From positions 81,916-145,915 of the forward strand of contig RWJK01001896.1 in NCBI GenBank assembly GCA_004335835.1: a stretch of 64,000 nt of DNA, read 5' to 3'. Source of the stretch: Scenedesmus sp. ARA3 (taxonomy: Eukaryota; Chlorophyta; Chlorophyceae; Sphaeropleales; Scenedesmaceae). Positions 11,141 through 22,233 of this stretch are shown here, one piece after another. The notes under the pieces are model-generated. The model worked only from the letters and a program-made list of their open reading frames with translations, was not told the origin of the DNA and searched no databases. The translations under genes were made by a program, and so were the position numbers. Within the stretch, counting starts at the first letter, position 1, and each line of letters starts with the position of its first letter.

Positions 11141-12370
11141 ACTTCAGCTTGGCTTTCTGATATCCTGGAGAAAGGATACATGGGTAGTGGGCGATGCTTG
11201 GTGTTGCAAGCTGCTCGACTTGCTAGTACAGCTGCAGGGTGCGGGTTTCATCAGATTGTGCTTGCATCAACTTGGCTGGTGCAGCCGTGGGTTGAAGTGC
11301 GTCAGGTGCTGCTTGCATGGACCTGGATGGTGCAGTTGCAAGGGTGGGGTGCTTCGGTTGCTGCATGCGTCAATCTGGCTAGTATGTTTGTGCGTGTTGG
11401 GTTCGGCACTGCGTCACGTCACCAGCAGTGCTGCATCACCGTACTCTGCTGAGCTGCCACTTACATGCAAAGCTAACATCAGGAGGACTAAAGGCCATGG
11501 TTTGGTGGCTTGGAGGTTTGGCATGCATGGTTTTACAAGAGTTGTACTCTTTTTGGGAATGCTGTAGACAGTCCTTGAGAGATCATGGCGGTGAAAAGGA
11601 TTTTAGACATGTTTGGATGAGCTCATCTCTCGATCGAGAGGCATGCGGCATGCTGCATGTAGACGGAGGTGCAATGCAACGCGTGCATACTTGGCATAAT
11701 GGCTTTGGCTGCATGGGTGGGCATGTTAGTGGCAATTGCACGGTGAGCAGCGAAGGTTTTCAGTGGTAGGTAGCACAGCATGTGCACCAGGTCAAAGCAG
11801 CCAATTATCCAAGGTGATGCGTTGTCATGAAAAGCCTCCGACGCGTAGGACTTGTAAACTTGTAAACGTTGTCATGAAATGCAACCGATCTTAGTGTGAT
11901 CCACTGTTGTGGTCTTCATTTAGTGTATGGAAATGTATGCTCAACAATGCAGAGTAATGCAAAGAACAAAGTGAATGCAAAGAAATAAAGTGAATGCGCT
12001 TGTAACATCACTGCTTTTTGATTCGGAACGATCCTGAGATGATTGGTTTTCTTCGCTGAGTCTAGTGCTTCAGAGACTAAGTACTCTGAGCTTGTTGAGG
12101 TCTCCGACGCTTAGTGTCTGTGTTTCTGTTTTGTGCTTTCTGGACCCCATGAGCCTTGTCTGGCTCCTTAGTGGGTGGGCTTGTGGCCCTACTTTGGTAA
12201 CTGGTAACTGGTAACTGGTAAGACATGCAAGCAATGCCATGCAATGCAGTGCTGTATAAATGCAAACGCTGGCAGTTGCTGCATTTTGCAGTCGCTGCGG
12301 CTGCCTGTCTAGGCAGGCCTGCCAGGGCTCAGCCACAAACGTTGTCAAACCTTCAAATCAAGAGTAACAG

Positions 12371-13111
12371 TCACTCTGTACACCAGCTGTTGCGCCAGCG
12401 CTGCAAGTTGACCACCATTCGGCCACTGTGGTAAGCACCTTTCCAGTTCTCCCCTTTCACAAAAGACTGCAGCAGGCCATTCGGCACTGGGAGGCCTCCT
12501 CGCGTGGCACGCGTGAACATCTCACCGAACTTCCAGTCATACAGCGCAGCAGCCGTGAAGTTCACGGTGCGCTGCAGCAGCTGCTCATGAGAACTTCGCA
12601 GTGAAGAATTTGAACCTGAACTTCTCCCTGCGCGGATGGCCAGCCACTGCAGTGCATTTATGGCCTCACACTGTACAAACCACATCTTGTTGCTGCCTTT
12701 TCCTGGCTGATGCGGCAGCAATCCATGTTCAAACACACCGCCATACTGCTGATCTAGCCCTAGCTGCAACGCTTTTGCAGCAACCCCTTCCATTTTTGCA
12801 ATGCATTGCTCAGCATGTGTCACTGGCAGAGCCCCTGCAGCTGCAAGGTCCTGCAAGGCATCTGCCACCACCCACGGCAGCTGCAAACTTTGATCATATT
12901 TGACCATGTTGACCGGCATTTGACCATTGCCAACTGGCCTCCAGCTGGCGTCGTCATTCAAATATATGTTATTTTCCACCACTGCCTTGTCACACAGGAT
13001 GGACAGCAGCTCCAGAAGCCGAGCTGTAACCACTTTGTTGTGTGTTGCACGGTGCAGCGTGTGCAGCGCTATGATGCCATTCATCAAGCTGTTGGTGCTG
13101 CGGGAAAAGCC

Positions 13112-13171
<60 letters not shown>

Positions 13172-13221
13172 NNNNNNNNNNNNNNNNNNNNNNNNNNNNN
13201 NNNNNNNNNNNNNNNNNNNNN

Positions 13222-13283
<62 letters not shown>

Positions 13284-13745
13284 CCTGTAGGCATCATAGC
13301 ACCCCTCTCACTCCCACTTTGCAGCAGGCTGCCATTGCCAGCAGTGTAATTAGCGTTGTAGCTAGCTACACTGCTGCTTGCGGTGGTGATCTGAAAAGCA
13401 TCCATGGCTGGTCTGCTGGCAGCTTCACTGTATCCGCCGCCTTGTGCTGAATTGATGTGAGCCCATGCGTCCACTACGCTGAATACTGACAGCGCGTCTG
13501 CCCTGGCTGCTGAGGTGTTGAGGTACAGGGCCCTGGCCGCCAGAGCGTTTACTGCACAACACAACAGACACGACGACAGTGTACGTCAATAGAAGCTTAG
13601 TCAGGGCATGAACATGCTGGCTACCAATGGCGATCTAATGTATTGCCTGGGCATTGCTGTGTTGCTGCAGCGCACGCAACTTGCGGCCGGTTGACAACTC
13701 TGCCATGTGTTGTCCACGCCTGGCCCTGGCTGACCTGGCACTGGA

Positions 13746-13801
<56 letters not shown>

Positions 13802-15042
13802 CTTGCTTGCCTGCCTGCCTGCTTGCATGCGACTCACGCGCAAACCACTGGCCCATGATGCTGATGCTGCTGTTGGTGACAGTAGCTCCATCCCGCGACA
13901 CCTGCCACACAAACATGCCGCTTTTGGGGTCCCTCATGTGCTGCAGCATGAAGCCACACAGGCCCTGTGCAGCAGCAGACGTACATTGCTGCTGCACGCC
14001 ATGTAAGGCAAAGCTGCATCACGTGGCAGCAGCAGGTGGCATGTTGTTTGGTAAGGTTTACTTCGCCATGGTCATGTCATGCATGTATGACATTATGAAC
14101 ATGAAATTTGATGGGGCATTCAACCATTGACATACATTACATTACATTACATGCTCCACTCAACGAGGAGTGGGAACCCCAGTCAGGAGCCAACGAGAGG
14201 CTCATAGGGGATTGAAAGGCTTAGAGCAGCTGCCGTCATAGCGACATGGGCTCAACCAACGCAGCCCAATTAAAGCATGTGCTGCCGCCCACTACCACCC
14301 AATCCAAGCATCTGCTGCCACCCACTAAACATGCGTGCTGTGTTGGCTCTGCAGTGTTCTGTGCCCTTGTGCACCTGTGCTTACTATGAAGAAACAATCC
14401 CTGTGCCAAAGCTCATCTGCAGTGACTCACTGGTAGAAGCTTTGGCAATGTCTGCTGTGTGTGTTTGTGCACATGTGCACTCTTCACAGCACATCAACCT
14501 TTGTCAGGGGCCAGCAGCGCTATGACTCACTTGTAGAAGCTGTAGCACTGCCGCGCTGTCTGCACCAGCCCAACCTCGCTTGCTGGCCCAGCAGATCCAT
14601 CCCGCAGCAGCTGAGGCACTGGGCCGCCAGTTGCTGCATTGATGCCGTGCTGCGTCCAGAACTTAATGATGTCCTGCTGCCACTGGCACACTGTCTGCTG
14701 CAGGTCTCTGCCAGCAGCAGCAGCGAGGGCAGGAGGTCTGCCGCGGGCAGGTGCTGCTGCTGCTGCTGATGATGATGATGATATGTGGCTGGTGTTGCTG
14801 GCCTGAGCTACATAGCTTCCTGCATCGAACGAATATTGGCAGGTAGTATGTAATATTATGCCACCTTGACTCGGAAAAGGGCAGGTGGTGGGCTGTGCTG
14901 GGACAACACTGTAGAGCAGTACAGCACCAACTTGGTGCTGCCAAGGCACCTGCCTCCCCTCCCGCTGCATTGCTCCTTTACCTGCTGAATGAAGTATAAA
15001 AGCGTTCAGAAGTATTATATGAAGGCAGCGATGCTTGAACAT
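12371..15042 (-). CDS. Secreted N-acylglucosamine 2-epimerase (AGE/RnBP)-like protein
   Basis: Four exons in consistent phase: 15042-14982, 14819-14531, 14013-13838, 13551-12371 (568 codons plus stop, counting the gap as 50 nt). The ATG at 15042 is the first in frame; the signal peptide MFKHRCLHIILLNAFILHSAG is interrupted by a phase-1 intron. AGE-fold landmarks in order: QWQQDIIKFW, LLRDGS, LVQTARQCYSFY, GLCGFMLQHMRD, AQGGGYSE, KMWFVQCEAINAL, ENWKGAYHSGRM. These enzymes epimerise or isomerise sugars in an (alpha/alpha)6 barrel using two His. The second, in YHSGR, is present; where the family has Y-G-H-D/T-xE the sequence reads KYDQSLQLPW, with no His, so epimerase activity is doubtful. A poly-Ala run of unknown length with the 13172-13221 gap splits the barrel. 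Secretion is unusual, since known AGE enzymes are cytosolic. Confidence 0.78.
13117..13281. repeat. Coding (CTG)n run with assembly gap (poly-Ala on the minus strand)
   Basis: CTG units flank a 50-N gap at 13172-13221. On the coding strand they encode Ala within exon 4 of the AGE-like gene; the true length is unknown, although the reading frame on each side is independently supported by family motifs. Confidence 0.9.
13747..13830. repeat. (CTGC)n tetranucleotide array next to a splice donor
   Basis: About twenty units lie in the intron after exon 14013-13838 of the AGE-like gene. On the coding strand they read (GCAG)n and begin about 10 nt after the GTGAGT donor. Confidence 0.85.
14405..14440 (-). 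repeat. Junction ghost of the AGE-like exon 2 end
   Basis: The CACTxGTAGAAGCTxTxGCA block matches the exon 2 end/donor at 14520-14545, about 105 nt further into the intron. Confidence 0.55.
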
Positions 15043-15950
15043 CGCTGCAGCCTCTAGTGTACGAGATTGCCGTTTGTGCGCCTCCGCAGTTTTACAGGTC
15101 CCTGCGTGAAGGTCGAGGTCTACACCTTCAAATATTTCTAACTTGATAAAGTAATGACTTGAGACTGCACGAACGTGCAAGCGCTGCTTTGCAGGGTGGA
15201 GCTGAGGCGCTCAAAGCCGAAAGCCACCGAGGTGCTAGTACCTAACTTCCGTTCATTGCTCGGATATCTGAGATCAGCATCGAGCTGGGATTCAACATAA
15301 TTAGAAGTATGAGTAACTCTGCTGATTTAGCGCCCTAGCGCCATTTATGGTCGGTCCCTGGTCACAACCTGGTCACACCAGTGCATGCACCCTGTTTTTT
15401 CATGCTCCGGCCTTGTCACACAACAGCTGAGATCGCAGTATGTATCGCAGCTATCATCAGCTTTGCTTCAAGCTCTGCCGCAGTGCTGCACACACTCGAG
15501 TTCAATGGGCATTCACCTGTCCATCATGGACATGGCATGGCCAGCTGTGTGCATATGTGCATGTGAGAGTCAGAAAGGAAAGCTCCTTGCAAGTAGCGCA
15601 TCAACTACTGACCAGACAAATCGAAACATACCGAAAAATTGCAAATATTAAGGGGCGCCTCTGCCTGATCAAGCTCGCTGCTGGTCAGCTGACCATGAAC
15701 AGCCGCTGTTGCGTGGGTGTCTCGAACAGTATCTGTTCTGCCTTGCTGCTGCTGCTGCCGCTGCTTATCACAGCATCCTTCAGTGCGGCATGCCCTCAAG
15801 AGGGAGGGCTGCCACACAGGGCACAAGCAGCAGACACTTAAACCCCTGCAGAGCCTGGACACACCAGCACTGCTGCTATCGCCATCCTGCCCATCTGCTT
15901 TACTTCCACATGCAATACACAAGCCGGCAACCGCTACTTGCAAAACAGCC
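15043..15950. other. Upstream region of the AGE-like gene and downstream region of subtilase B
   Basis: No gene is recognised. It should contain the promoter of the AGE-like gene (start 15042) and the 3' end of the subtilase B transcript. No clear TATA or other motif was identified. Confidence 0.4.
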
Positions 15951-15954
15951 GGCA

Positions 15955-16282
15955 TCGGCCACTGCAGAGATGGCGGCACTAGGCCGGGCGAACCACCGTG
16001 CTTGCAGCTTTCACTGCAGGGATGGCAGCAACAGTCCAAAGGGGTACCAACTAGCTGCTACGCTGGCAGTCGTCACTGCAGAGATGGTAGCAACAGGCCA
16101 GCCTAGCTTCCAGCTGTCAATTGGATTTCGAACCTTAAGTCAATGTCACTGCCAGGATGGCAGTGACAGTCCTGCGGAGTACCACTCAACTTGCAGCTGT
16201 CACTGCAGAGATGGCAGCAACAGGCCAGGAGGGTGCCGCCTAGCTTCCAACTGTCACGCAAATTACAAATATCGAGTCAATG
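15955..16282 (-). repeat. Ghosts of the subtilase B stop-codon end
   Basis: The end of the last exon (…CTGCCATCTCTGCAGTGAC) recurs at about 15958, 16013, 16073, 16160 and 16200, downstream of the stop at 16283-16285, with drifting 45-60 nt spacers. The terminal coding segment has been copied repeatedly into the 3' flank. Confidence 0.8.
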
Positions 16283-19116
16283 TCACTGCAGAGATGGCAG
16301 CGACAGTCCCGCGGGGTACCAGTCGCCCTGCTCCTGCCCCCAAAACTGCCGCCCCCATGCCATATAGCCATAGTACTTGTCTGGCAAGGGGTTTGTAAGC
16401 GGGTCATTGTTATAGCGGTAGAAGCTGACAGCCTGGTTGTAGGCCACTGCAGGGGCCACCACCTTTTCCAGCTCACTGCTGCTGCTGCTCTTGCAGACGC
16501 CGGATGCGTAGCACAGCGCAGCGATGCCGCTGATGTGGGGACAAGCCTGTGGATGGTGCAGGCGGGAGCACAGCAGCAGGGCAGTACAGCAGAAATGTTA
16601 ACATAAGCTGCACAATGCATTATTCTTTCTGGTGCATGCGGGAACAAATCAGCGCGACAGAACAACAGTTATACCGATGTCAAATGCACAAAGCACGGTG
16701 TTTTCTGGTGCTTACGCTGCTGCAGCGCCTTGAGTGTGTGGTAAACTCAAGCCTCACTATGCTGGTGCCCTTCATCTTGAACCTCCAAACATATCAACAA
16801 CAATATTCAAACTATTGACAACAACATCAAAACAATATATACAACTGAGTAGCCTCACCATGCTGGTGCCCTTCATCTTGGCATATCCCCCAAAGGCAGG
16901 CTGGTTCAGCGGCCAGGTGCTGGTCACGTCATCGCCTGCAGGTCAGCACGCCAGGACCAGCAGATGCAGCGTTTGAATTGATTTTCCTGTGGTATTTGAT
17001 GCTAAACTCCAGTTGCCTGCTGGGTTGGCCTGCAATATGGGCACTTGCCCAGCTGTGCCTGATCGTCCAATGTTTTTTCTGCTGACAAGCAGCAAGCATG
17101 CCCAACCAGCAACCTGAAGGCACTTTCAAACGGATGCACGTGTGTAACCACATTGTGACCGGATTAGGTGTTATATGACATGTTATATGATATGTTATAT
17201 GACAATGCGCCCACCTGGTGCAGCCAGCATCCGCGATGTGAAGTTCCCGGTGTCAGGCAGCGGCACAAAGTTGCTCCAGGAGGGAGGGTAGTCACTGGAC
17301 CCCCCCACTCCATCCATATCACTCACAGCAGTGACAACCAGTGCACCGGGACACGCTGCCGGCACCACACCCAGTGCTGATACACCAGTGTTGCCTGCGG
17401 GGGTGGAGGTGCAGCAGCACAGGCACAGGTGACACAAGAGCAGGAGGTGCTGAGGCAGGTGGGTGGTGTTTGCCAGAATGCCAGCTACCAGGGGCACCGG
17501 GGCAAGCTGCCGGCACCACACCCAGCGCTGACACGCCGGTGTTGCAAGTACTGTTGCAGGTGCAAGTGCAGCAGCAGAGGGAGAGGGGACGCACAAGAAG
17601 GGGAAATGAGGCAGGCGGGTGGTGCTTGTGGGCAAGGCAGTTGCCATCGCCATCCATGTCACTCACGGCAGTGACTACCAGAGCACCGGGACATGCTGCC
17701 GGCACCACACCCAGCGCTGAGACGCCACTGTTGCCTGTACAGGTGCAGCCGCAGGTGCACAAAAATGTAAAAGCAGCAGTAGAGATGAGGCAGGCGGGTG
17801 GTGCGGGTTGGTTTGCCCTGAACTGAACATCCCCTGTCGCCCCGCACCCCAGCCTGCCTACCGCTTGCTGCTGATTTGCCAGCACCTGCTGCAATGACCA
17901 CCGTGATCCCCTGCTACACCAGCTCTGTCGCGCAAAACAACAGTAACACAGCACAGTTGGCTAACACTTCAGCAGGTGTAAGTGTCGCCCTGCCCGCACC
18001 TGCTGCAGTGACCACAGTGATACCCTGCCGCACCAGCTCAGTCACGCACTACAATAATAACACAGCACGGCTGGCTAGATCTCCAGCAGTTGTAACTGCA
18101 GCCCTGCCCGCACCTGCTGCAGTGACCACAGTGATCCCTTGCCGCACCAGCTCCGTCACATACCGGCAATCCTCATCGGTCGTCTGGCCAGCTCCAGACA
18201 AGCTTAAGTTTACAACTCGAATGCCCAGCTGCCGAGCGTTCGCGACAAGATGGTCGTACGCGCGCAGCAGGTCCGACAACAGTCCGTTGCCGTCCGCATG
18301 CAGCACACGTAGCGCGTAGATGCCGATTCCTGGGGCCACCCCCACTATGCCTTTGCCTTGATTTCTGGCGCCGATTGTGCCTGTGAGAGTTCAGCCAAGC
18401 ATGGAGGTTGGGGTTCAGCCAAGCATGGAGGTTTGGGTTCAGCCAAGCTTGGAGGTTGGGGTTCAGCCAAGCATGGAGGTTGGGGTTTAGCCAAGCATGG
18501 AGGTTGGGGTCTCAGGATTCGACGGCATATGCACCGGCACTGGCAGTATGCTGCACAACAGCCCTGCTCACTGGCGAAGCAAAACTGCACAATGGCACTA
18601 ACACCCACCAAGAATGTAGCCCACAAGCCGGCAGCTGAAAGCTGGACAACACGTGAACAACAGCTGGAATCTGGCCTGTCACAACCCGCGCTCACCTGAG
18701 ACGTGCGTGCCGTGGCCGTTGGTGTCGTTCGCGTAAGTCAGCTGCGGCTCGTCACCCACAAAGTTCATGCCGCCCACCACATTCAGGTCCGGGTGGCTGG
18801 CATCAACCCCAGTATCAACCACAGCCACCACCACGCCTGGCACTGGGGCTCGGGCCATGTCTGGCAGCCTGCTCTTGTAGACTGCCTCGATGCGCTGAAT
18901 GCCCAGGGGTATGAACTCGTTGACCGCCAGATCAGCTGCAGTATACGGGAAACAGCAGCAGCAGCAGCAGCAGCAGCAGGTTTGTGAGTTGCTGTGTGAC
19001 TCGGTGACACACGGGGCCCGGGCCATGTCTGGTAGCCTGCTCTTGTAGACTGCCTCAATGCGCTGAATTCCCAAGGGGATGAACTCGTTGACCGCCAGGT
19101 CAGCTGCAAGATTGAC

Positions 19117-19157
<41 letters not shown>

Positions 19158-20288
19158 AGAGGTTTGTGAGTTGCTTTGTAATCGATTCACATACAGGGCA
19201 CGGGCCATGCCTGCTCTTGTAGACTGCCGCAATGCACTGGATGCCCAAGGGGATGAACTCGTTCACCGCCAAGTCAGCTGCAGGGCAGCAGCAGCAGCAG
19301 CAGCAGCAGTAGCAGCAGCATGTTAGTGCAAGACAGCTAGTTTCAGATGAGCACGTGCTTGCATCGGGTGCAGCAGCAGCAGCAGTCTCGTTTACCAGCA
19401 CTTTGACCAAGACCTGAGATCGAACATTTTGACAGCACCCACCTGATGGGATGTTACCAGCGCTTGGCGGTGGTGACGGCGGTGGAGACGGCGGTGGCGG
19501 AGATGGCGGCGGCGGTGACGGCGGGGGTGGTGGCGGCGGCGGTTTTGGCGACGGCGGTGGCGGCGGTTTGGGCGATGGCGGCGGTGACGGAGGTCTGGGA
19601 GGCGGTGGTGATCTCACCATTGGCGGAGGCGGGGGCCGCTGTAGGAAAGCTCCTGACTTGAATTCGTTGACGCCTGACTCTGCTTGGATGGTGGTACAGA
19701 CCACACCAGGTAGTGTGATGTGGCGTGGTGTCACTCCACAGGTGCCTAGCCAGTCGTTGTTAAACTTCCTGTCTGTTGGTGACCGGTTGAATGAGCAGCC
19801 CGCACCGTCCGGCATCAGCACGGACGACCACTGCACAAACCCTAAACCCGGGCCGCACCTGGCACCCTGCAGCACCAGCTGGCTGCTGCTGTTGCCGTTG
19901 CAGCTGACTGCCTTATTTAGGGTTAGCCGCAGCAACCCTAGCCTTGCAGGAGAGATACAGCCTGCTGCATCTGCATCTGGACACACACTAATCGGCAGAC
20001 CTGGAGCGACAGTTGGCGCCACGCCGCATGCACCCATGTGTGCCACGTTCCAAGGGTCACTCTCAGGACTCTTCCGGTACTGCAAACAGCCCGGTATCAT
20101 TTCATTTGTGGTGGTGTTGACTGCATACATGCCCACCCAGCGAGTCCTCGCCAGGTTTGCTCCGCAGCGCTCGCCAATCCAGAAGATCCTGGTGCCGTTT
20201 GCTTTGCAGCCGGCCCACTGCAGCCTGGGGCCGGCAGATGAGATGCCTGCCAGGGAGCTGGGCGGGATGCAGCGGGCTGTGTGTGAAT

Positions 20289-20336
<48 letters not shown>

Positions 20337-22233
20337 GACAATTTATTGATGAGTCTAGCGCCCTCGCTCTATGTGCTGTGTGCCGTTTTGCTTTGCAGCC
20401 GGCCCATTGCAGCCTGGGGCCAGCAGATGAGATGCCTGCCAGGGAGCTGGGCGGGATGCAGCGGGCTGTGTGCGGGTCAGCAGCAGCAGCAGCAGCAGCA
20501 GCAGCAAGACCAGTTGATTAATGAGTCTAGCGCCCTCGCTCTATGTGCTGTGTGCCGTTGGCTTTGCAGCCGGCCCGTTGCAGCCTGGGGCCAGCAGATG
20601 AGATGCCTGCCAGGGAGCTGGGCGGGATGCAGCGGGCTGTGTGCAGGCGGCGTGCATACGGGTCAGCAGCAGCAGCAGCAGCAGCAGCAGCAAGACAATA
20701 TGATCGGCAAGGTCTACACTTTTGCCCTTTGTGTTGTGTGTGCTGTTCAGCTTCTTGCAGCGGCAGTGGTCAGTGTGAACTGCGCAGCAGAGCAGCCCCT
20801 TCTCAATTTTGACTGGAAACTTGCTGTAACGGCAGCCCCTAAGCTATATTGTGCTGGCAGGCATTGCGTCACTGCACTCACTTTGTGCGATGGAGAATCG
20901 CGACCCTGCACCACCCTTCAGTGAATCAGGCAGACAGCTAGCTGAAGAACATGCTGACTAGAGATTAAGCAACGTGACAGTTGCCCGGCACTCACTTTGT
21001 GCGATGGAAATTACCCGATCCTGCACCACCCTTTCGACGTCACTGGCACTGCGCAGAGCTCTGAACAGCGCCCGCGCCTGCACACCAGCCGGCGTCTCAA
21101 CCACCAGTCCCTTCGGCCTCCGCCTGCTGCTGCTGCTGCTGCCAGTGCGGCTTGCAACGGCTGCAATGCCCACTGACGCCACTCCCACAGTGCTGCTGTC
21201 TGCGTCACTGCCAAGCTTGCCTTTGATGTGGAAAGGGATTGCTGGTGCAGATGCTGCTCCTACTGCTGCGGTGGCAACAGAGGCAATGCCGACGCTGGCT
21301 CCTGTGCTGCTGGCTGCAGCTGCAGCACGCGCAAGCCTCCCAGATACATGGTGCTGCAGCCTGATTAAAACAGCAGCAAGACATCAGCAGCACTTGAAGG
21401 TAAGAGGTTGTCATGTATCATCACATTTGCAATCATGTGGTTGAGATGCGCGACAGGAACAGGGCCATTGCTGCTGTGCTACTCCTGCCTTTACATTAGT
21501 ACTACTGCATGATTGCAAGCTGGTTGCAGTCACTCGCAGTCTCACCACCAGCAGTCACAGCGCACCTGTCAATGCCCTGCTGAGTGCTGCTGACATTGCT
21601 GCGGAAGAACACAATGTAGCGCCCAGGCACCCGGCTGCCTGCAGGAGCCACCCCCATGTTCGGCACAGCAGACACAGCCGCTGCATTCGCCGCAGGGTTA
21701 GCAGCTGCTGCTTGACGTGCTGTCGCAGAAGCTGCTAATGTATTGGAAGGTCCTTGGAAGGCTGCTGCTGCTTGTGGTTCTTGTAAAGGGGGTGGCGGGG
21801 GTGCAGGGAAGCTGCCAAGCTGCCAGCTGGCTGGATCAGGCCCTGCTCCTGCTGCTGTGTTACTGCTGCTTGGCAAGCTGTCTGTAGCTGAGCTTGATGG
21901 CTCTGCTGGCTGGCTGGCTTCATTGCTGGAGGTTGCAGTATCAGTGCTGCTGCTTGCTGGGCTACCATCCAAGGCTACCACATAAAGCTGCTGCTGCTCC
22001 TGCTGCTGCTGGGCTGATGCAGCCTGGTCATAATCGCAGAGCTCGGTCCCCGCAGAGGGCGGGGATTGAAGCTCCTGAGGCATGATACTGCCCTCCACAT
22101 TTGATTCATTCAGCTGGACAGTTTCTCCGAGTGCCGCATAGAGCAGGCATGCTGCCAGCAGCACCGCTCGCAGCACTGTGGCAGAAGACATCGCAGGCGA
22201 TGTTACAAGCCTGCATCGCCGCTGCCGCGCCAT
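16283..22233 (-). CDS. Subtilisin-like serine protease B with Cys-rich/Pro-rich insert (complete)
   Basis: Eight exons in consistent phase: 22233-21566, 21360-20996, 20276-19443, 18935-18696, 18380-18114, 17394-17215, 16935-16859, 16546-16283 (964 residues). A signal peptide follows a second Met ([20 protein letters not shown]; start 22233 or 22191). An I9-type prodomain runs from [19 protein letters not shown] to [16 protein letters not shown]. Then a ~215-residue Cys-rich segment and a ~60-residue PPPPSP spacer precede the S8 core: [13 protein letters not shown] (Asp), NGHGTHVSG (His), VVTAAGNTG (oxyanion Asn), MKGTSMACPHISG (Ser, residue ~876, split by the intron after GTSM). The protein ends soon after the core. 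Canonical subtilases have no such insert between prodomain and core. Likely secreted; algal sporangin/VLE-type lytic proteases are subtilases, but orthology is not shown. Junction ghosts lie in six introns and the 3' flank. Confidence 0.85.
16745..16785 (-). repeat. Junction ghost of the catalytic-Ser exon end
   Basis: AAGATGAAGGGCACCAGCAT followed by AGTGAGGC repeats the end and donor of exon 16935-16859 about 110 nt into the intron; the Met codon (ATG) has become ATA. Confidence 0.8.
17480..17745 (-). repeat. Two ghosts of subtilase B exon 6 start
   Basis: CAG|GCAACAGTGGCGTCTCAGC-type acceptor and exon starts occur at about 17745-17650 and 17555-17490, upstream of the used exon at 17394. 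The outer copy still reads [20 protein letters not shown] and was open until recently. Confidence 0.8.
17880..18035 (-). repeat. Two ghosts of subtilase B exon 5 end and donor
   Basis: GGxATCACxGTGGTCA(C/T)TGCAGCAGGTGC recurs at about 18030-17990 and 17910-17880 after the real donor at 18113. Confidence 0.8.
18395..18512. repeat. 24-bp minisatellite, five units, in an intron of subtilase B
   Basis: The unit TTCAGCCAAGCATGGAGGTT plus GGGG is repeated five times with few changes, ending within 20 nt of the acceptor of exon 18380-18114. Confidence 0.88.
19005..19295 (-). repeat. Two ghosts of subtilase B exon 4 start, each behind a (CTG)n run
   Basis: Copies of (CTG)n…GCAG|CTGACxTGGCGGTxAACGAG with following codons lie at about 19290-19195 and 19110-19005, upstream of the used exon at 18935. 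All three are preceded on the sense strand by a (CTG)n tract. Confidence 0.85.
20390..20650 (-). repeat. Two ghosts of subtilase B exon 3 start with (CTG)n tracts
   Basis: The acceptor and ~90-nt exon start ([13 protein letters not shown]… readable) recur at about 20480-20390 and 20650-20560, giving roughly 180-bp tandem units with the used copy at 20276. Each copy carries its own CAG/CTG run and a shared spacer with GAGTCTAGCGCCCTCGCTCT. Confidence 0.88.
20870..20930 (-). repeat. Ghost of subtilase B exon 2 end and donor
   Basis: AGGGTGGTGCAGG-TCGCGATTCTCCATCGCACAAAGTGAG repeats the end of exon 21360-20996 including its GTGAGT donor; its existence supports placing the true donor at 20995 rather than at the GTAATT 19 nt earlier. 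Confidence 0.8.

Larger units (their letters stand above)
9907..12370. other. Convergent intergenic region without a recognisable gene
   Basis: The region lies between the 3' ends of the metalloprotease (+) and the AGE-like gene (-). It holds an imperfect (ATC)n tract (10780-10990) and a 28-bp minisatellite (11002-11140). Open frames are repeat-driven (His-, Met- or Ile-rich), so I do not call them. Confidence 0.6.

Noticed and set aside
19451..20521. 356-codon plus-strand open frame rich in Gly
   Set aside because: Antisense of subtilase B exon 3; the Gly-rich part is the complement of the Pro-rich spacer.
20997..21015. Use of the GTAATT donor at 21014 for subtilase B exon 2
   Set aside because: It leaves the next exon out of phase; the GTGAGT at 20995 restores phase, completes the VISIAQ prodomain end and is the donor copied in the nearby ghost.
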